This document shows, piece by piece, positions 23,944 to 55,657 of a DNA stretch of 64,000 bases. A program made the position numbers and the translations under genes. Position 1 is the stretch's first letter, and the number at the start of each line of letters is the position of its first letter. A model generated the notes under the pieces. The model made no database searches and had not been told where the DNA came from. It was given only the letters and a program-made list of their open reading frames with translations. Source of the stretch: Fistularia commersonii (lineage: Eukaryota; Chordata; Actinopteri; Syngnathiformes; Fistulariidae); NCBI GenBank assembly GCA_037954325.1, contig JBBMNZ010000028.1:7199001-7263000 (forward strand). Reading direction: 5' to 3'.

Positions 23944-26854
23944 GACAGCATCATTAGTGCCTAATATGATTAGGTGACAAAGTCTGCTCTTAACTAAATA
24001 ATTGAGACGGACTGGATAAGCATTTAAACTTGTTTTTGCACTCATGAAAGCCCAGGCTGCGTCAAACCGGATTTTGATGAGCCTTTGAGAGACTAATTGT
24101 TGATGCTGGACCAATTCCTAATAATTGGTCAAACCGACTGAACTTCTCTTAGGTACAGTATGAACTCTTGCACATTATAAAGCAGTTATTACAGTCCAGT
24201 GCACCAAGTTAACCTCACATCTGAAATGAAACGCTGACACAGGCTCGGTTTCATTTGAACGTCATAGACAGGACATTATGATGTTATAGCTGGAACACAA
24301 CAAACATTGTTTCCGGTTGTCCAATCAGAACACGTTACCTATCTCTGTCAGGTAGCCGATTGGTTGACAGGCTTGCTATTAGAGGTGAATTTTTAGGTGC
24401 TAAAATTAAAATTTAACTGAAACTCAGATCTTATTTGATGGTCCGCAGTAGTACATACATACATACATCTAACTGGAACTGCATTTCAACACACACCCAA
24501 ACGTTTTGAATGAGATCTACATAAAATATGGACATAGTGCTCTTTTTTTTTCTCCAGATTTTTGCACATTTTTGCAGATGTGCTGCAAATAAGTATCCCC
24601 CCCCCTCCTGAACCCACTGCACGCTGCATGTTTGTGTTAAGGGAACAAAAGGCTTTCCGTTGCTTCCGGTCCAACTGAGTTGATCATACCAACACGATGC
24701 CCCCCCAATGGGCGATCGATCCCTGACTGCCTGTCAGAAACCGCCTTTTCCTTTTATTCGTTGTGACTCATCATCGCAGCCTGCAGAGAGCGTCGTCAGA
24801 CCCTCGCTGCTGCACTGTGGGTAACCGGCTCCCCGGGGGCATGTGTAGGCTATTCTTGCCTCTTTACACAATTACATTTGGTCTATTAGTCTTAACTGTG
24901 TCTGTGTTTGTCTGTGTGTCTAACAGCCGAACGCAAGAGGCAGCTTTTCAGCTCGGAGGGAGTGGCCGCCCTGCAAGGGTTTTTTTTTTTTTCCTTCCGG
25001 TCGACGGAGCTGAATTTACACTGATTCATTCAGTTAATTAGACCTTTCTTTTCGTCGCCTCTCACAGCATCAGTTCCCGTTCAACCACATGAAGAAGCAA
25101 GCAAGAGTGTCATTTCCTGCCCACACCAGCCCAGTCACTGTGCAAGGCAATCAAGGTTATTTAACGAGTCGGTTGTTCAGTGTCTACGTCTTGCACAGTG
25201 TGAATTCTGCAGATGCCGTTGGGTCATTGTTAGCCGTGCAGTTAAAAACAGTAACACGTCATATAATTACTCAGTGACTGATATAAGGGAGTTTCTCTCT
25301 CGCTGACCCTTAGCTTTTGCTGGCAGGACGGCTGCTGGGTAAATCCCATGAAGACCTTGATCTGATTCTGTGTTGTATAAAATGCCCTTTGGATGATTTG
25401 TTTTATCAATTACGTGAACAAAGCAATCAAGTTATGTCATTGAGTAAGTCACGTCGTAGCTTGTTGCTGTCACACTTCTGGTAATGTGACCTTTTTGAAT
25501 AACACTGAAGAACTATCAGTGCCGCCTCTTGTTTTTAATCGATTTGCTTTTGTTTCTGGGCTGTTAAATTCATGTGCACTTCTTTCTCAGTGTCCTTATT
25601 TACTTGCTCTGGATCCGTCACAGATAAACTGTTTTGCTCAAGATTGAGCCGTCATTTTATGTTTGCACCAGACGCGGTGCCGCACCGTGCCAAAAAGCTG
25701 ACATTCAATAATCAAGCTGAGTTTGCCACTAAAGGTTCTTCGGCTTTTACGTGACATATTTTAACACATGACATTATTAAAGAAAGAATGAACAACCACC
25801 TTAATTGAAATACGCACATCGATCAGCCATCATACGTGACAATTTCATTCTGCAAGCAGCCCTGAGAGGTGGAAGAAGACAGACATGTAGGAACATGAGT
25901 GACTGAGAGAAGCTGTGAATGCAAGGTCGTGGGCGAACAAGGATCTCCGCTGGCTCGGGAAGCGACGGCAGGGCCCGGGATGTAGTTCCGACCTGACCGA
26001 GGGGCTTCTGAGATAGCTGATGCTCGCTCAGATAGGACGGTGTCAGATCCTGCGGTGCATTGCAGTTTCGTTTGCGCGGTGCCGCCGACCCATCAGGGTG
26101 TCTCTTCTGAGCCCCGTGTTCGCATGACCGTTGGGGCCTCATGTAGAATCCAGTTTTTTCCCCACATTTTGCTGCCAGTCAGGCGTGTGACAGAATAAAG
26201 CGGGCGGTCCTAATGTGTTTGATGATGGGTGTCCAAATATGGATTCTGAGTGTATTCTCACTTCTATACATAATTAAATGTAGAATTATCTAATCAAAGT
26301 AATATATTTTTAACCCAGTAATGACAAAAATATCCAACACACTGTACTTTGCAAAGAATGGTGGTTACCCCCTGTTAGCCAAGTTCTTCTTTACTTAGCT
26401 AAAATCCTTTTGCAATATTTTTACCAGAACCAAGTGTCTGGAACTGGCGAGATGGGGAATAATGATGACGCATGTGAATTTGAAAAACGTAATTTGAATG
26501 GACAAACCTTATTTATCTTCCCCGTGCAGGCAGAAAAACTAAAACTATTCTGGATTCACGTGAATCCCCTGGTCTAAAACTGTGTTATAGGGTGAATTTT
26601 TCCTCTAAACAATATTAAACTTTGTCACATGCTTGTCATGAAGCTTCTTTTAGGAGCGGGGAACATCAATTGGCCTGCAATTCCATTAACTGACTTTGAC
26701 TAATACTCCCACGCACACACAAATGGACACGGGAGAAAGCACACAATGCGGCTGGGGACCCGCCACTGAGCTATACACATTTTGCACCAGAATACACAGC
26801 GGTCCAATTATTAGAGGTTCTCTTTGACCCTGGAGTTATTCACAGCTCCAAGAC
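23705..26854. other. intergenic DNA with one CA microsatellite
   Basis: No gene is recognised. A (CA)n tract lies at 23899-23938. The rest shows no repeat family or exon that I can identify. Confidence 0.5.
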
Positions 26855-27830
26855 ACATCCATCCATCCATCCATCTTCCCCCGATTATCCAGAGTCACGG
26901 AGTCAGCAGCCGGAGCAGTGAAGCCCAGACCTCCCTCTTCCCCCACCACATGGTCCAGCTCCTCTGGGGGATCCCAAGGCGTTCCCAGTCCAGCCTGGAG
27001 TCATTCTCTCTCCAGCATGTCCTGGGTCTTCCCCGTGGTCTCCTCCTAGATGGACATGCCATGGAATACGTCCCCCCGGAGGCGTCCAGGAGGCATCCTG
27101 ACCAGATGCCCGAGCCACCTCATCTGACTCCTGTCTATGCGGAGGAGCAGCGACTCTATTCCGAGCTCCTCCCGGATGACCGAACTTTTCACCCTATCTC
27201 TAAGGGAGAGTCCGGCCACCCTGGGGAGAAAACTAATTTCAGCCACTTCTCATTCTTTCGGTCACTACCCACAGCTCGTGACCATAGGTCAGGGTGGGAA
27301 TGTAGATCCACTAGTAAATTGAGAGCTTTGCCTTTTGGCTCAGCTCCCTCTTCACCATGACCGACTGTCACAGGTTCCTCAGCGCTGCAGATGCTGCACC
27401 GATCCGCCTATTCAATCTCCCGCTCCATCCTTCCCTCACTTGTGAACAAGACCCAGAGGTACATGAACTCCTCCGCTCGGGGCAGGACCTCTTCCCCGAC
27501 CCAGAGTTAGTGTTCCACCCGTTTCAAGTTGAGCACCACGGTCTGGGAATTTGGAGGTGCTGATCCTCATCCCGGCTGCTTCACACTCGGCTGCGACCTC
27601 TTCCAGTAAGAGCCGGGGATCGTGGCCTGATGAAGCCAACAGAACCACATCATCTGCAAAAAGCAGAGTCCAGACCGGATCCCCTGGACACCCTGGCTGC
27701 GCCTGGAAATTCTGTCCATTAAAGTTATGAAGAGAATCGGTGACAAAGGGCAGCCCTGGCGGTGTCCAACTCTCACTGGAAACGGGTCCGACTTACAACC
27801 GGCTACGCGGACCAAGACGAATGAATGTCG
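26855..27830 (-). mobile_element. Rex3-type (RTE clade) LINE fragment, 5'-truncated
   Basis: On the minus strand this carries the reverse transcriptase block FPVRVGHRQGCPLSPILF. Then, one frameshift later, it shows the catalytic box LFADDVVLLAS at about 27631-27663. A C-terminal region follows, with FLPRVAGLSLRDRVKSS and RSQMRWLGHLVRMPPGRL. It ends in tandem GGAT units (+ strand atccatccatccatcc at about 26857-26873), the usual 3' end of Rex3. The + strand segment around 27738-27758 (cggtgacaaagggcagccc) matches, as far as I remember, the region used to amplify Rex3 from many teleosts. Several stops and frameshifts make it inactive. The 5' limit near 27830 is approximate. Confidence 0.85.
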
Positions 27831-27845
27831 GAAAAGTGAGCATGT

Positions 27846-30800
27846 GAGGGTGACAGCCACTTTCAGACGTCCTGGTCCTCGGGGTGGCACAATTCTGGCG
27901 GTCTGTGTTTCCGTATCGCTACGGACCTCATTTCGCTGAAGGGGGCGGAAGTGGTCGACAGTAAGTACGAGACGGATATCAACCATGTGACATCACCTGT
28001 GCGCTCCAACCTGTGCATGTGCCCGTGCACACAAACACAATACTGAGTGATGAGTGATCTTCCTCATGTTGACAGCGTGATAGGATGTGGGTTGGAGCTT
28101 AGCAACAGGACTTCGGGGCAGGTTGCACAGCACAAAGACCTTCTTGTGGAACCTCTTGTCTGTCCCTCCCTCCCAGCTGTAGGCACATTGGCTTGTCATG
28201 TGCTCCGCTGTGACAACAAGACTCCCATGTCTTCCTCCTCTGTCATGCTCGGATTTTCCGGATCCACAATGAATTGACTGTTGCATTTCTTTGACCCTCA
28301 GTCAATGATTGCCCTCAGTTTCTCTTGTGTTTGATTTTCAGTATCCCAGCACACGCGCACGTCCGCAGGTTTTGTGGATGTGCGGGTCAGTACACTCGCT
28401 GAAATCTATCAGTCGGATGGCAAATACGACTGGTCTCCCTGCTGATCCCGGACCAGTCAACATTAGTGCTGCTTCCTAAAAGCTGAATATAACGGTCCTT
28501 AAATTCTTTTGTGACCGTGACTCTGCCTTCGTGTTTTGAAAAACTTGATGACTTGACAGCACATTCTTGAGAAACCCCCCAGGAGATGGATGTTTTCGAA
28601 TAACGTGCGCATTCTCACTTTACCCTGGCACCATCTTCCGTTTCTGTATCTATTTCTAGATTTTTTTTTTTCGTTTTTTGTACCCCACTGGTTTAATGAT
28701 CTGTATATGTAGTACCTGCAGACAAAACACGCTGCTAAGCTTTGGCGGGGACACAGTAACCAAGCCTCGATTTCTGAAAACCCATTGTGGTTGAGAATAA
28801 TTCTTTTTGCCACTTTAAAAAACACAACAAGAATGCTCTCTTCTTCCATGGTAATCGAGAAAAAACAGACGTCTCAAAGGCAGATATCTCTAAATTTAGC
28901 CAGCCTGCATCTGGGTTACATGCATAAGCAAAAGGAAAAAAGATAAGTAACGCTTGATTTTGGGGGGTAAATGTTTCCTCTCGATGTGTTTCATTTTTCC
29001 TTTTAAAACTATGCTCGAATGGATAAGGGCCGGGCAAAAATTCAACCGCGACATGTAGGATGGGCACTGAATATTACGCTGGGAAGTTTTTTCTGGAATG
29101 TTATTTATATATGCTGGCAAGGACTTGGTTTGATAATGCACCGCCTCTGTCATGGTGGAGCCGGACTGCAGGAGAAAAGGAAGCCACACAGAGAGCATAT
29201 GGGAGAAGCCAGCTGTGCTATTTCGGCCTCTTTTATTTACTTATAAAAATGCTGTATGACAATTAGCTAAATGTGTCTCCTCACCTTTGCGCGCTGTCTA
29301 GAGGTTTTTTCAAATCCAGAGACCCTCTCCACAGACAGTTATTCATGCTGCAGAAAGTCGGCGGCTAACCAACGGTGTTGTGAACTCTTGCATCTTCAGA
29401 CTTTGATGCAAAGGAGAACGGTAAGGTCGGTCTGAATGGTGGGCGGCACTTCAGTTTCCTAACAGGAAGCGTTTGCCGATTCGCAGTTTTTCCTCAGAGG
29501 AAAGAGTGGGTGACGCATTTGTGTCTACTTTATCCGCGACGCGCCGAGAAATTTGCAGGCGTGCGGGGGGTTGGGGTGGGGGTTGGGGTTGAATAGGTGC
29601 TCGGCTGAGGTTTTGACACATCTGTTGGGTGTCACCGCTTGGAGGATAGCTGTGATGACTCGAGGCGTTCCTGCCACAGCGCTAAACTTACGCTAAATTT
29701 GTTTCATAAGTGGCCTATGAGTGGAGGGCATCGGAACACGTCAGTCAGCAGATAGTTCGGTCCTTCCTCTCTCGTGCGGTCACTCCATCCCCCCGGGATT
29801 CTGCTCCAAGTCCACTGCACAAATTGTCCGATTCTTTATGTTCAGTGCCTCCGTCGTGTTTGTTTTGTTTGTTTGTGTTTATTCTCAGAAGGTGTCCCTT
29901 CTGTTTTGGCCCCCACCTGCTGCAGAAGGCAACTATTAGGGAACAGTCTCTGCTGTTAAGATGCCTAGAAGTTCGAACTAATCTAAGAAAATTCCAATTT
30001 GGTCGGTCGCAATTATGGCTGACCATTTTTTTTTCCTGTCACATAAGAGTCCCTTCCCAGCTGCAGCTTTCTAGCCTATAATCACATCCTGCACCTTGGA
30101 GATGAGAGCACAGCGCCATCAAGCCTTGTTCAAGGTCTACAAACTTTTTAAAAAAGCTGGTGGTTTTTGCAGCTTGAAAAATCCACCTTTTCTACTTTTG
30201 CTAATTTGTCTCTAATCCTTATTATTTCTCTCGCTATTTCACTGCCTGGTTTGAGAATCCTGTTGAAACTCTACAAATAAAAGATTCAAGAGATTCTAAG
30301 TGTCTATCGTCACATACATAGTGAAGAAAAATGTTTCCCTGCACAGTGAAATTCCTATTTTGCTGTACGCAGTGCATTTAGATATGTATTGATGAGAAAT
30401 AATGACAGCGTAAACATTATTATAAATATGAGCAGTATTGCCAGTGCAGTAAGACATTTGAGGTTGTGAGTTGGTGTGCAACTCGCAAAGTGCAGGTGCA
30501 GTTTATTTAAACAGGCAGTAGTTTTGACTGTGCTTCATGTAAAGTGCAAAATGCTAATTAATCAACCTTAATTAGATTATGTAAAGTAAATATATATATG
30601 TGTAAAAAATTGTTAGAAACCTTGTTTTCCTGGAATTTTTTAAGTAATAATCTCTCAACAAGGGTTGATGGTCCAGGAGTAGAAAATATGTTCATTTCAA
30701 TTAAATGCGGAATATTTAAATAAAAGAATAAAATATACAACCATAAAAATAATTAGAGCAATGCAATGGCCGGCACTCATTCTTCAGCGACAGACAGAGG

Positions 30801-33800
30801 CTTGTGGTTGTATTTCGGTGGTCTTCACAGGGTCTCCATGGTCTCCATGTTCCCCTGCCTGCCTGGTTTCCTCATGTTCTATATCGTTCTCCCATCCAGA
30901 AGGTTAAGTGAAGACTCCAAATTGTCCATAGGTGTGAATAAGAGGTTCCTGTGGTTGAAAAGTGACTAGTTGAGATCAAACCCCACCTCCAACCGACAGG
31001 ACTCCAACCCCACCCCCACGCTCCCACACCACTGCCACACGCACACACTCAAAACCTAATGTGCGAGGTATGTATAATAACTCTAACGGTTGAAAGAGGA
31101 TTTTCATGATGGGATGCGGCTCATGGAGGTGGCAGAAGTGCAGAGGAGAAGGAGCTCCTACCCCTGCCCCATTGACTACAACGTATAGATAAAGTTCAGT
31201 TCATGTTGTATTCTTTGCATTGGCCGTGTGTGAAAACATCATTCCGCTGAGCGGGACGTCGCCAAGACGGCACTGGACTATTAAGGAGAACAGTAGCGTT
31301 CTCATGATGATTCCTCCCGGGTGGGAACTCTAAGTTTCATAGTGTGTGTTTTTAAGTTCTCGCATTGCCTGTGACTTTAACAGATTAACGGGTTTACACA
31401 GCCAGGCCGACATTTACACTCCGTAGTAGTTAAATGGTTAATCAAGGAAATAGTAAGTAACAATTATGAGTGGAATTAGGATATCACTGTCAATATTAGA
31501 GGATGTGGCTGCGACAGCAATCCTATACATACGGATGCGTTTGCCCGTTTGCGGGACGTCTGTGCCATAGGCGCTTTAGTTCAGCTTTTTGGTCACAAGA
31601 AGCGGGATGTGCCGCTTTCTAAGGCAAATTCTGAGGTGCGGCAAAAACTGCAGCGCAAATCGGCAGCTTTTCCATGAGCCAATAGTCGATAGATATTCAG
31701 ATGGTTTTTGTACAGATTTGGTTTTTTAGCGCATATCATGTGATTCGTTAAAGGAGGGCAAACAAATCAAGGACGATTCGAGGAATTAAAATTCAAAGAA
31801 ACCGTCCATTTCTGTCTTGAATTTGTACCCGAACAGCCCCCTCGCAGTCAGGCTTTCAAACGGCGGTGGAAAAAGTTAAATAATCTCAACCAGGCATGTG
31901 AGAAGCGGCCACCCGTCTGAAACCCTGCACGTACGTGAGGCGACGTTCAGCCCCGGGTCGGAAAGAGAAACGCTGTTTTGTCTGCGGGGTTGGGGTCGAG
32001 GGTGACTTCAAGTTTTGTATGTTTGTTTGTTTGATGGCACCATCCCCCACGGCAAATGTGGGTATTCAATTATTTTAGAAGGTGCTCTTTATTTTACGCT
32101 TTTAATTAGGACACTGCCCCTAGACTTGGAATTAGATAATCAAAAATTATGAAAATATTATGAATAACCCGTGTTCCTGTTTGTCTCATTCAGCCGGGGC
32201 TCGTGCAGAGAAACATGAGTGTATTCTGCAAAATGTAAAAAGGGGAAACACGGGGATGACTTGAAAAACAAGTCTTATTGTTGTGTCTTAACGTCACTGC
32301 GGTGTTGGAGTTGTGGGTTCGGCTAATGTGTGTTTGATGGCGGCGCAGTTCGTCACGGCTGAAAATTACTTTGCAGATAGCAAAAGTCATCGAAATGAAT
32401 GGCAAATAACGGAGGGAGAAAATGACTGTCGCTGACGGTTAAAGGGTCGGCCGAGGTAAGAGAGCGTAGAGAATAAATAGGACGCAGGGCAGGAGCTCCG
32501 GCGGCTCGCTGCAATGCATCGCAATCCAAATGTAACAGCGTAAATCCATGTTTATAAATTTGATCTGATCCGCAGAGAGCGCCGCGTCTGTACTCAGCCT
32601 TGTGTTAAAGTGCCGGAAAAAAGGGCATTAAGATTCTGACAAACTTCACAGATCTGCTGTTTATCCGGGAGATGTTTTTAACACGCGTGTCTGTTGAGGG
32701 TTGACCTAACCTCGGTGACAGGCAGACGTCTCCAGGAAAGAAAAAAAAAAAGCCTGTTCTTAGACCAGTTGGCAAGAGTGGTACTAAGGTCGCCTGCCAG
32801 CTCTCGCGTCAAAAACACAAAAAATCCCATTTGGCAGAGGCGGTGCCACGATTCAGGCGAGATCAAAAGTTGTGACTTTGGTACTGCATGCTTGGCCAAA
32901 ATGGTGATTTTCATCACGTGAAGTTGTTGGTTGTTGTAAAATCAATGAATTAAACATAAGAGGATAATTAAAATCCCAGTCTGGGGGTGTGCTCTGTGTT
33001 TTTTTATTGGTTGGAGACCTGCCCACGAGTAGTACCACAAATTAATAGTGAAACTTTTCAGCGGAAAAAGGCGTCAGTGAAATATGTAATATCCCTCAGA
33101 GGTATATGGATAACATTATGAATTACTGATGTATAGCTTTTGTGAGCGAAGCTATTAAATTAACATGGGATTACATTAAATAGGAATAGTTACACCCTAT
33201 TCTTGTTAAATACCAAAATGAATGTTTGTCATCCACCATGACTTGATAGGGTTGTTTTTTTTGTATTTTTTCCTTTCCTTTTATCGTTTTTTAACAAAGT
33301 GGGATAGTCTGTCACACTTGGCGTAGCACGCGATGCCACGCGCACAAATTTTCACCGACATTTAACTTTCATATTTTGAAGTCAATGATGACTCTGTCCC
33401 GTCCTGCGCTGGTCATGTGGTGCACGCTGACCCAAGTGTGTCCCACTTGACATCCCCAATGATAAGATTCTGAGAAGGCAGAGTGTGTCAAATTACTGTA
33501 AACTGTCAATTTCATTGCATCCCCCCCAACCTTCTCCTCCCCTGGGGACTCTCCACAAAACCCCCTCTCTTTTCCCCGCTTCCTTTTTTTTTTCTCCATT
33601 TTTAATTTTATTGTGTATTGAAATGATGCGTAATTAAATAATCAACAAATGAATAATTTAAATAATTGTTTCATTTTATGTCAGATCTGAGCCAGAAATG
33701 AAACTGAACCAGATCCTGACATTGCTGTCGCAACCAAACAGATGGTTTTGTTTTGTTTTTTTAATTTTGTTTTGTTTTTCACTTTTATATTTCAGAGATT

Positions 33801-34136
33801 AGCTTTTCCCTTTGTAACCAATTGCTGCATCTGTTAGGGTGATGGCAGGGGAAAAAAACGGGGTCCTACGATCAGAATGCAATCTTTGTAATTGCAGCAG
33901 ATATAAAATCCACTCATCCTGTCACTACAAGAGCTTCACCTATATGATTCAGAACCGTCACATTTTAAGAAGGGATGTTATTACGCTTGCGTGTCACTGA
34001 GGAGAAGTCTGCTTGGTGGATTTTCCTGTTGCCCTTTTGATCCGTCTTAACCTTTTATATTTTATTCTAGTCGCTTCCTCAAAAGCGCCTCTGGTTGGCT
34101 GACTCACTTTCACCCCCTTGCCCTTGCCTCTTTCAG
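27846..34136. other. intergenic or upstream intronic DNA, no coding exon
   Basis: No coding exon is recognised. A strong four-tract G-run motif lies at 29565-29588. A decayed repeat-like stretch lies at about 30780-30960. A GAG|GTAAGA donor-like site is at 32455/32456. The stretch may form part of the stat5 5' region, because the ATG exon needs an upstream non-coding exon. Confidence 0.45.
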
Positions 34137-34199
34137 TTTGAACTTTTCTGTTTTAAATCCGCCTGCCGCAGCACGGTCACAGTCAGCTGAAGGTGTGAG
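34137..34199 (+). other. stat5: candidate 5' non-coding exon of stat5
   Basis: A 63-nt segment is preceded by a strong pyrimidine tract with acceptor (cccttgcctctttcag at 34121-34136) and followed by a donor GAG|GTAAAG at 34199/34200. It lies 1.7 kb upstream of the ATG exon, which itself begins at an acceptor (35930-35931) and so needs a spliced leader. Mammalian STAT5 genes also have non-coding 5' exons. This is inference from splice-site shape only; another donor-like site at 32455 is an alternative. Confidence 0.25.
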
Positions 34200-34754
34200 G
34201 TAAAGTGGATTTTCATCTTCTTAGCCGAGAGACCCAGCCGGTCCGGTTGAAGGGTTGAAAGGCGATATAGTCTCTTTTGAGAGGAAAAACCCGCTAGAAA
34301 AAAAAAAAAAGTTCACGCGAGGGATGTTGCGGTTTGGGTGAAGTTAAACTGATGACAGGAAGTATCTCAGGTGTCAGAGCGGCGAATGGAGACAACGAGA
34401 AACGGCAGAGCTGTAGAAGTCCCGGTGTCTCTCTGCTATGGCGGCGCGTAATTTAAAGCCACTGCTCAGAAGAGGCTTTGCAGTCCGCTTGGTGTATCTG
34501 TGCACAATAAAATCGTGGCACAAGATCTTGCCCTCACGTTGGATGTTGCAGAAATAGCTGGTGCAGAAGTTATAGTTTGCCTGGCTCTTCCAATCAGCTG
34601 TCCTGATTCTTGCTGCTGATGATGTGCAGTTGATTTGAAAAAAAAAACTGTTCAAGTCAGCTGCACTAAGTTTATGTGGTTAATAAAGCAAGTTGATAAA
34701 GCAAAGAGAGATAAGTGTGTGTTCTTGATTGAGTTTTGACTCCACTGGCATGAT

Positions 34755-34756
<2 letters not shown>

Positions 34757-34824
<68 letters not shown>

Positions 34825-34832
34825 ACACACAC
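34757..34832. repeat. (CA)n microsatellite
   Basis: About 37 CA units with one interruption near 34820. The reverse frames give only Cys-Val repeats. Confidence 0.95.
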
Positions 34833-35941
34833 GGATCCACTCATTTTGAATCCCTGATCAGCAGGAGCACAGACTTTAGACCAAACAGCTGGCCGGTTAA
34901 AGACCATTTTTTTATGTATATATATACTTCCAATGTCCTCTAATATTTACTCTGGGACGTATAAGCCGACTAGCCAAAAACCTGCGGAGCATCAGGTTTG
35001 CAGTGCACGTATGAAAGGGCGGCAACATGCATCAATGTGGCACTGCGACACACACGTAAATAAAGATCTGCCGGTGACGAGACAGGAAGAAATGCTTGTA
35101 GTGAGGTTTTCTAGTTAAAAAATTGATTTATTAATCTGCTGCTTGTTGTGTCATCAGACTGATACATGAAGGTAATTTCTCCAGTCATGGGATAAGGGGA
35201 TATTAAGGGAAATTGTGTTTGTTTTTTGTTTTTTTTGTGCAATGCCAATCACAGTTGCACCGACACAAATTTCTGTCACTTTCAATCACAGACTCATTTG
35301 TGTTCGTACAGAGGAAATGGAAATAAGCGGAAGATGTTTCAGACCTCTTCTGGATGCGTGGATCACATCAGGCTTGATGGGGCGGGTGCTCAACGCTGGC
35401 TTTCTGTTTTCATGTTGTTGTTGCTTTGTTTCTGTTTTGTTTTCTTTCACATACATCGCTGAAAAAGAGAAAAAGAAATCTTTCACAATTATGCCAAGCC
35501 ACACCGCAAGCACTTTTCAGCAGATGCGCATACACACGCGCACACCCACACACACACACATACACACACACCGCATATTAACACACCGCAAAACTTCCCA
35601 CATACTCATAACAGGCTGTCTTTTACTGACAGTGACTCTGCCTCTTTTGAGAAGAATGTGGGCGACGATTGACTGGAATCAACATGTGAAGAGCTTCATA
35701 AAAACTCCTGTATGACAACAAAAAAACAAATGAATTAGCAGCAACAATAGTCCCACGTCGCTCTCCCCCCTCCTGCTGTGCACTGTGCTGTGGTGCCACA
35801 GCGAGCGCGTCCAATTCATATCATCCATTATATTCCAATCCAGTTGTATACCGACCAATTTTAGTGAAATACTTGGACAAGCTGGGTCACAATGTTGAAC
35901 TTTAATATTACGTATATACCCTCCTCCCCAGGGTGTTAAAG

Positions 35942-53907
<17,966 letters not shown>

Positions 53908-54240
53908 CCCAGCGACCTTTTGACCTCCGACCACACCAAATGAACCCTGCCTCTCCCTTACTTGCCCTGCCCACATGGACATTTCTCATGGTTTTAATTC
54001 CAGTCATTTGTCTTTTTCAGATAGTTATAATGTGAAATGTTAATAATGGTTGTGAGTTTTTTGTTTGTTTGTTTTTCTTTTCAGCATGAACGCATGCATG
54101 TCCGTGACTTCTCTTAGTTCTGTTTGTGTCCAGAAGTGTTTGTATAACAGACTAAATATAATGCAAAACCTACAGTGTTACAGTATTGTGAACAAGAAAT
54201 TTAAAAAAATAATAAAATTCATTCACATTGTGCATGCATT
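53908..54240 (+). other. stat5: stat5 3' UTR (first plausible form)
   Basis: AT-rich, non-coding sequence between the stop codon and the first AATAAA with a downstream TG-rich region. Cleavage would fall at about 54230-54240. Longer forms using later sites cannot be excluded. Confidence 0.6.
54211..54216 (+). terminator. stat5: candidate stat5 polyadenylation signal
   Basis: A canonical AATAAA 304 nt after the stop codon, preceded by an A-rich stretch and followed by cattgtgcatgc and a T-rich run. It is the first such hexamer after the stop. Confidence 0.6.
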
Positions 54241-54485
54241 TCCTATAGTTTTTTTAAAAGTCTATGTTATTGTATGAAGTCATTTTAACAGCCGAATGTC
54301 TTTTTTTCTGCTCTGTTTTGTTCCTTGTAAATGGATTGTCAGTATTTTTGAGAGCGTTCTCGCTCTTTGACAAAGAAAAAAGAAAAACAAACAAACTTTA
54401 AGAGAGGAGTTTTGATTTCATCATTCTCAACATTTGTCGTCACTCTGCAGAGTTTCGGCCTCACACACACACTAATCTAAAGATA

Positions 54486-54561
54486 TGTCTCTCTCTCACT
54501 CTCTCTCACTCTCTATCTCTCTGTTTCTCTGTTTCTTCTGTTTCTTTATCTCTCTCTCCGC
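54486..54561. repeat. CT-rich pyrimidine tract
   Basis: Imperfect (TC)n with CTCTCA and TTTC variants. The long purine/pyrimidine asymmetry could form triplex DNA. Confidence 0.75.
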
Positions 54562-55594
54562 CAGTGCCAGCACTCACATATGCTCACTCGACACACGTGC
54601 ACATAAATCTTCACCAGCCGTATCTTAGCGAGGCGAGGTTGTTGCCCCTCCCTCAACCTCACGGGGGGCTACTTCTCTTCTGTTTGTACACAGCGGTGAA
54701 AGTCAGAGCCCCCCCACCCCACCTCTCCCCCGCCGGGTGCTGCCTCTCCACCCTCTCAGGTCCCTCCGTAGCCCCCATCAATGCTACCTCGCCTTATTCT
54801 TTTACTTCATTATCACCCTTCACCCCGGCTGTTGTCTCCATGGCGCTGCCATTGTTTCCCGCATCTGGTTCTACCTCTGCTGGCTGCTGCTTGCGCTTAA
54901 AACCCTCTTAACCTGTCCCACCCTTTAAATATCGGCCGTCCCGCCCGGGTTTGTTTCCTCTCGTCCCTGCCGCCATGTCGCAAAGCCGAGGCCTCAACGA
55001 CACCGCGCATCAGCAGCTGAGGTATAGATAGATAGTCAGGCGCGGGCTTAGGATGCCTGCAGACCCGCCGAACACCAGCCCCACATTTAGAACTCAAGGA
55101 GAGCCTGCGTCCTCTGTGTCCGCGTGAAAAAATAAAAATAAATAAACCAACAGAGAATGTGACTCCCCCACGCCTCTAAATATCAGTTATCAATATGATA
55201 AAAATAAATACACAGCCTTGCACCTCAGGAATGACTCGCTTTGCTTAACATACTCAGAGATAAAAAGCGATGTTTGTAAACAGAATATATGAATTTATTT
55301 TTTATCATCATTCTATTTCATTATTGTTTCCCTGCCACTGCCCCCGTACCCTTTGAATGTAACCCCCTACATGATACCTTAAGTAGCAGTTCTAAACTGT
55401 CAATTAGAGGATTTGATCATGACTTTTGTGTGCAACCTGCAGACATTACAGTATTTCAAGTATTTCCTTGTCTCTCTATTTCTTTTCTTGTGTATTTTTG
55501 ACTGTATTTATTTATTTTTTTATTACTAGGCCCCACCGGCAATCGAGTGATAAAACTCTCAGATCCGTTAGGACTGTGTTCTTGATATGTGTGG

Positions 55595-55657
<63 letters not shown>

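Noticed and set aside
26824..27360. 178-codon + strand open frame
   Set aside because: It lies entirely over the antisense strand of the Rex3 fragment.
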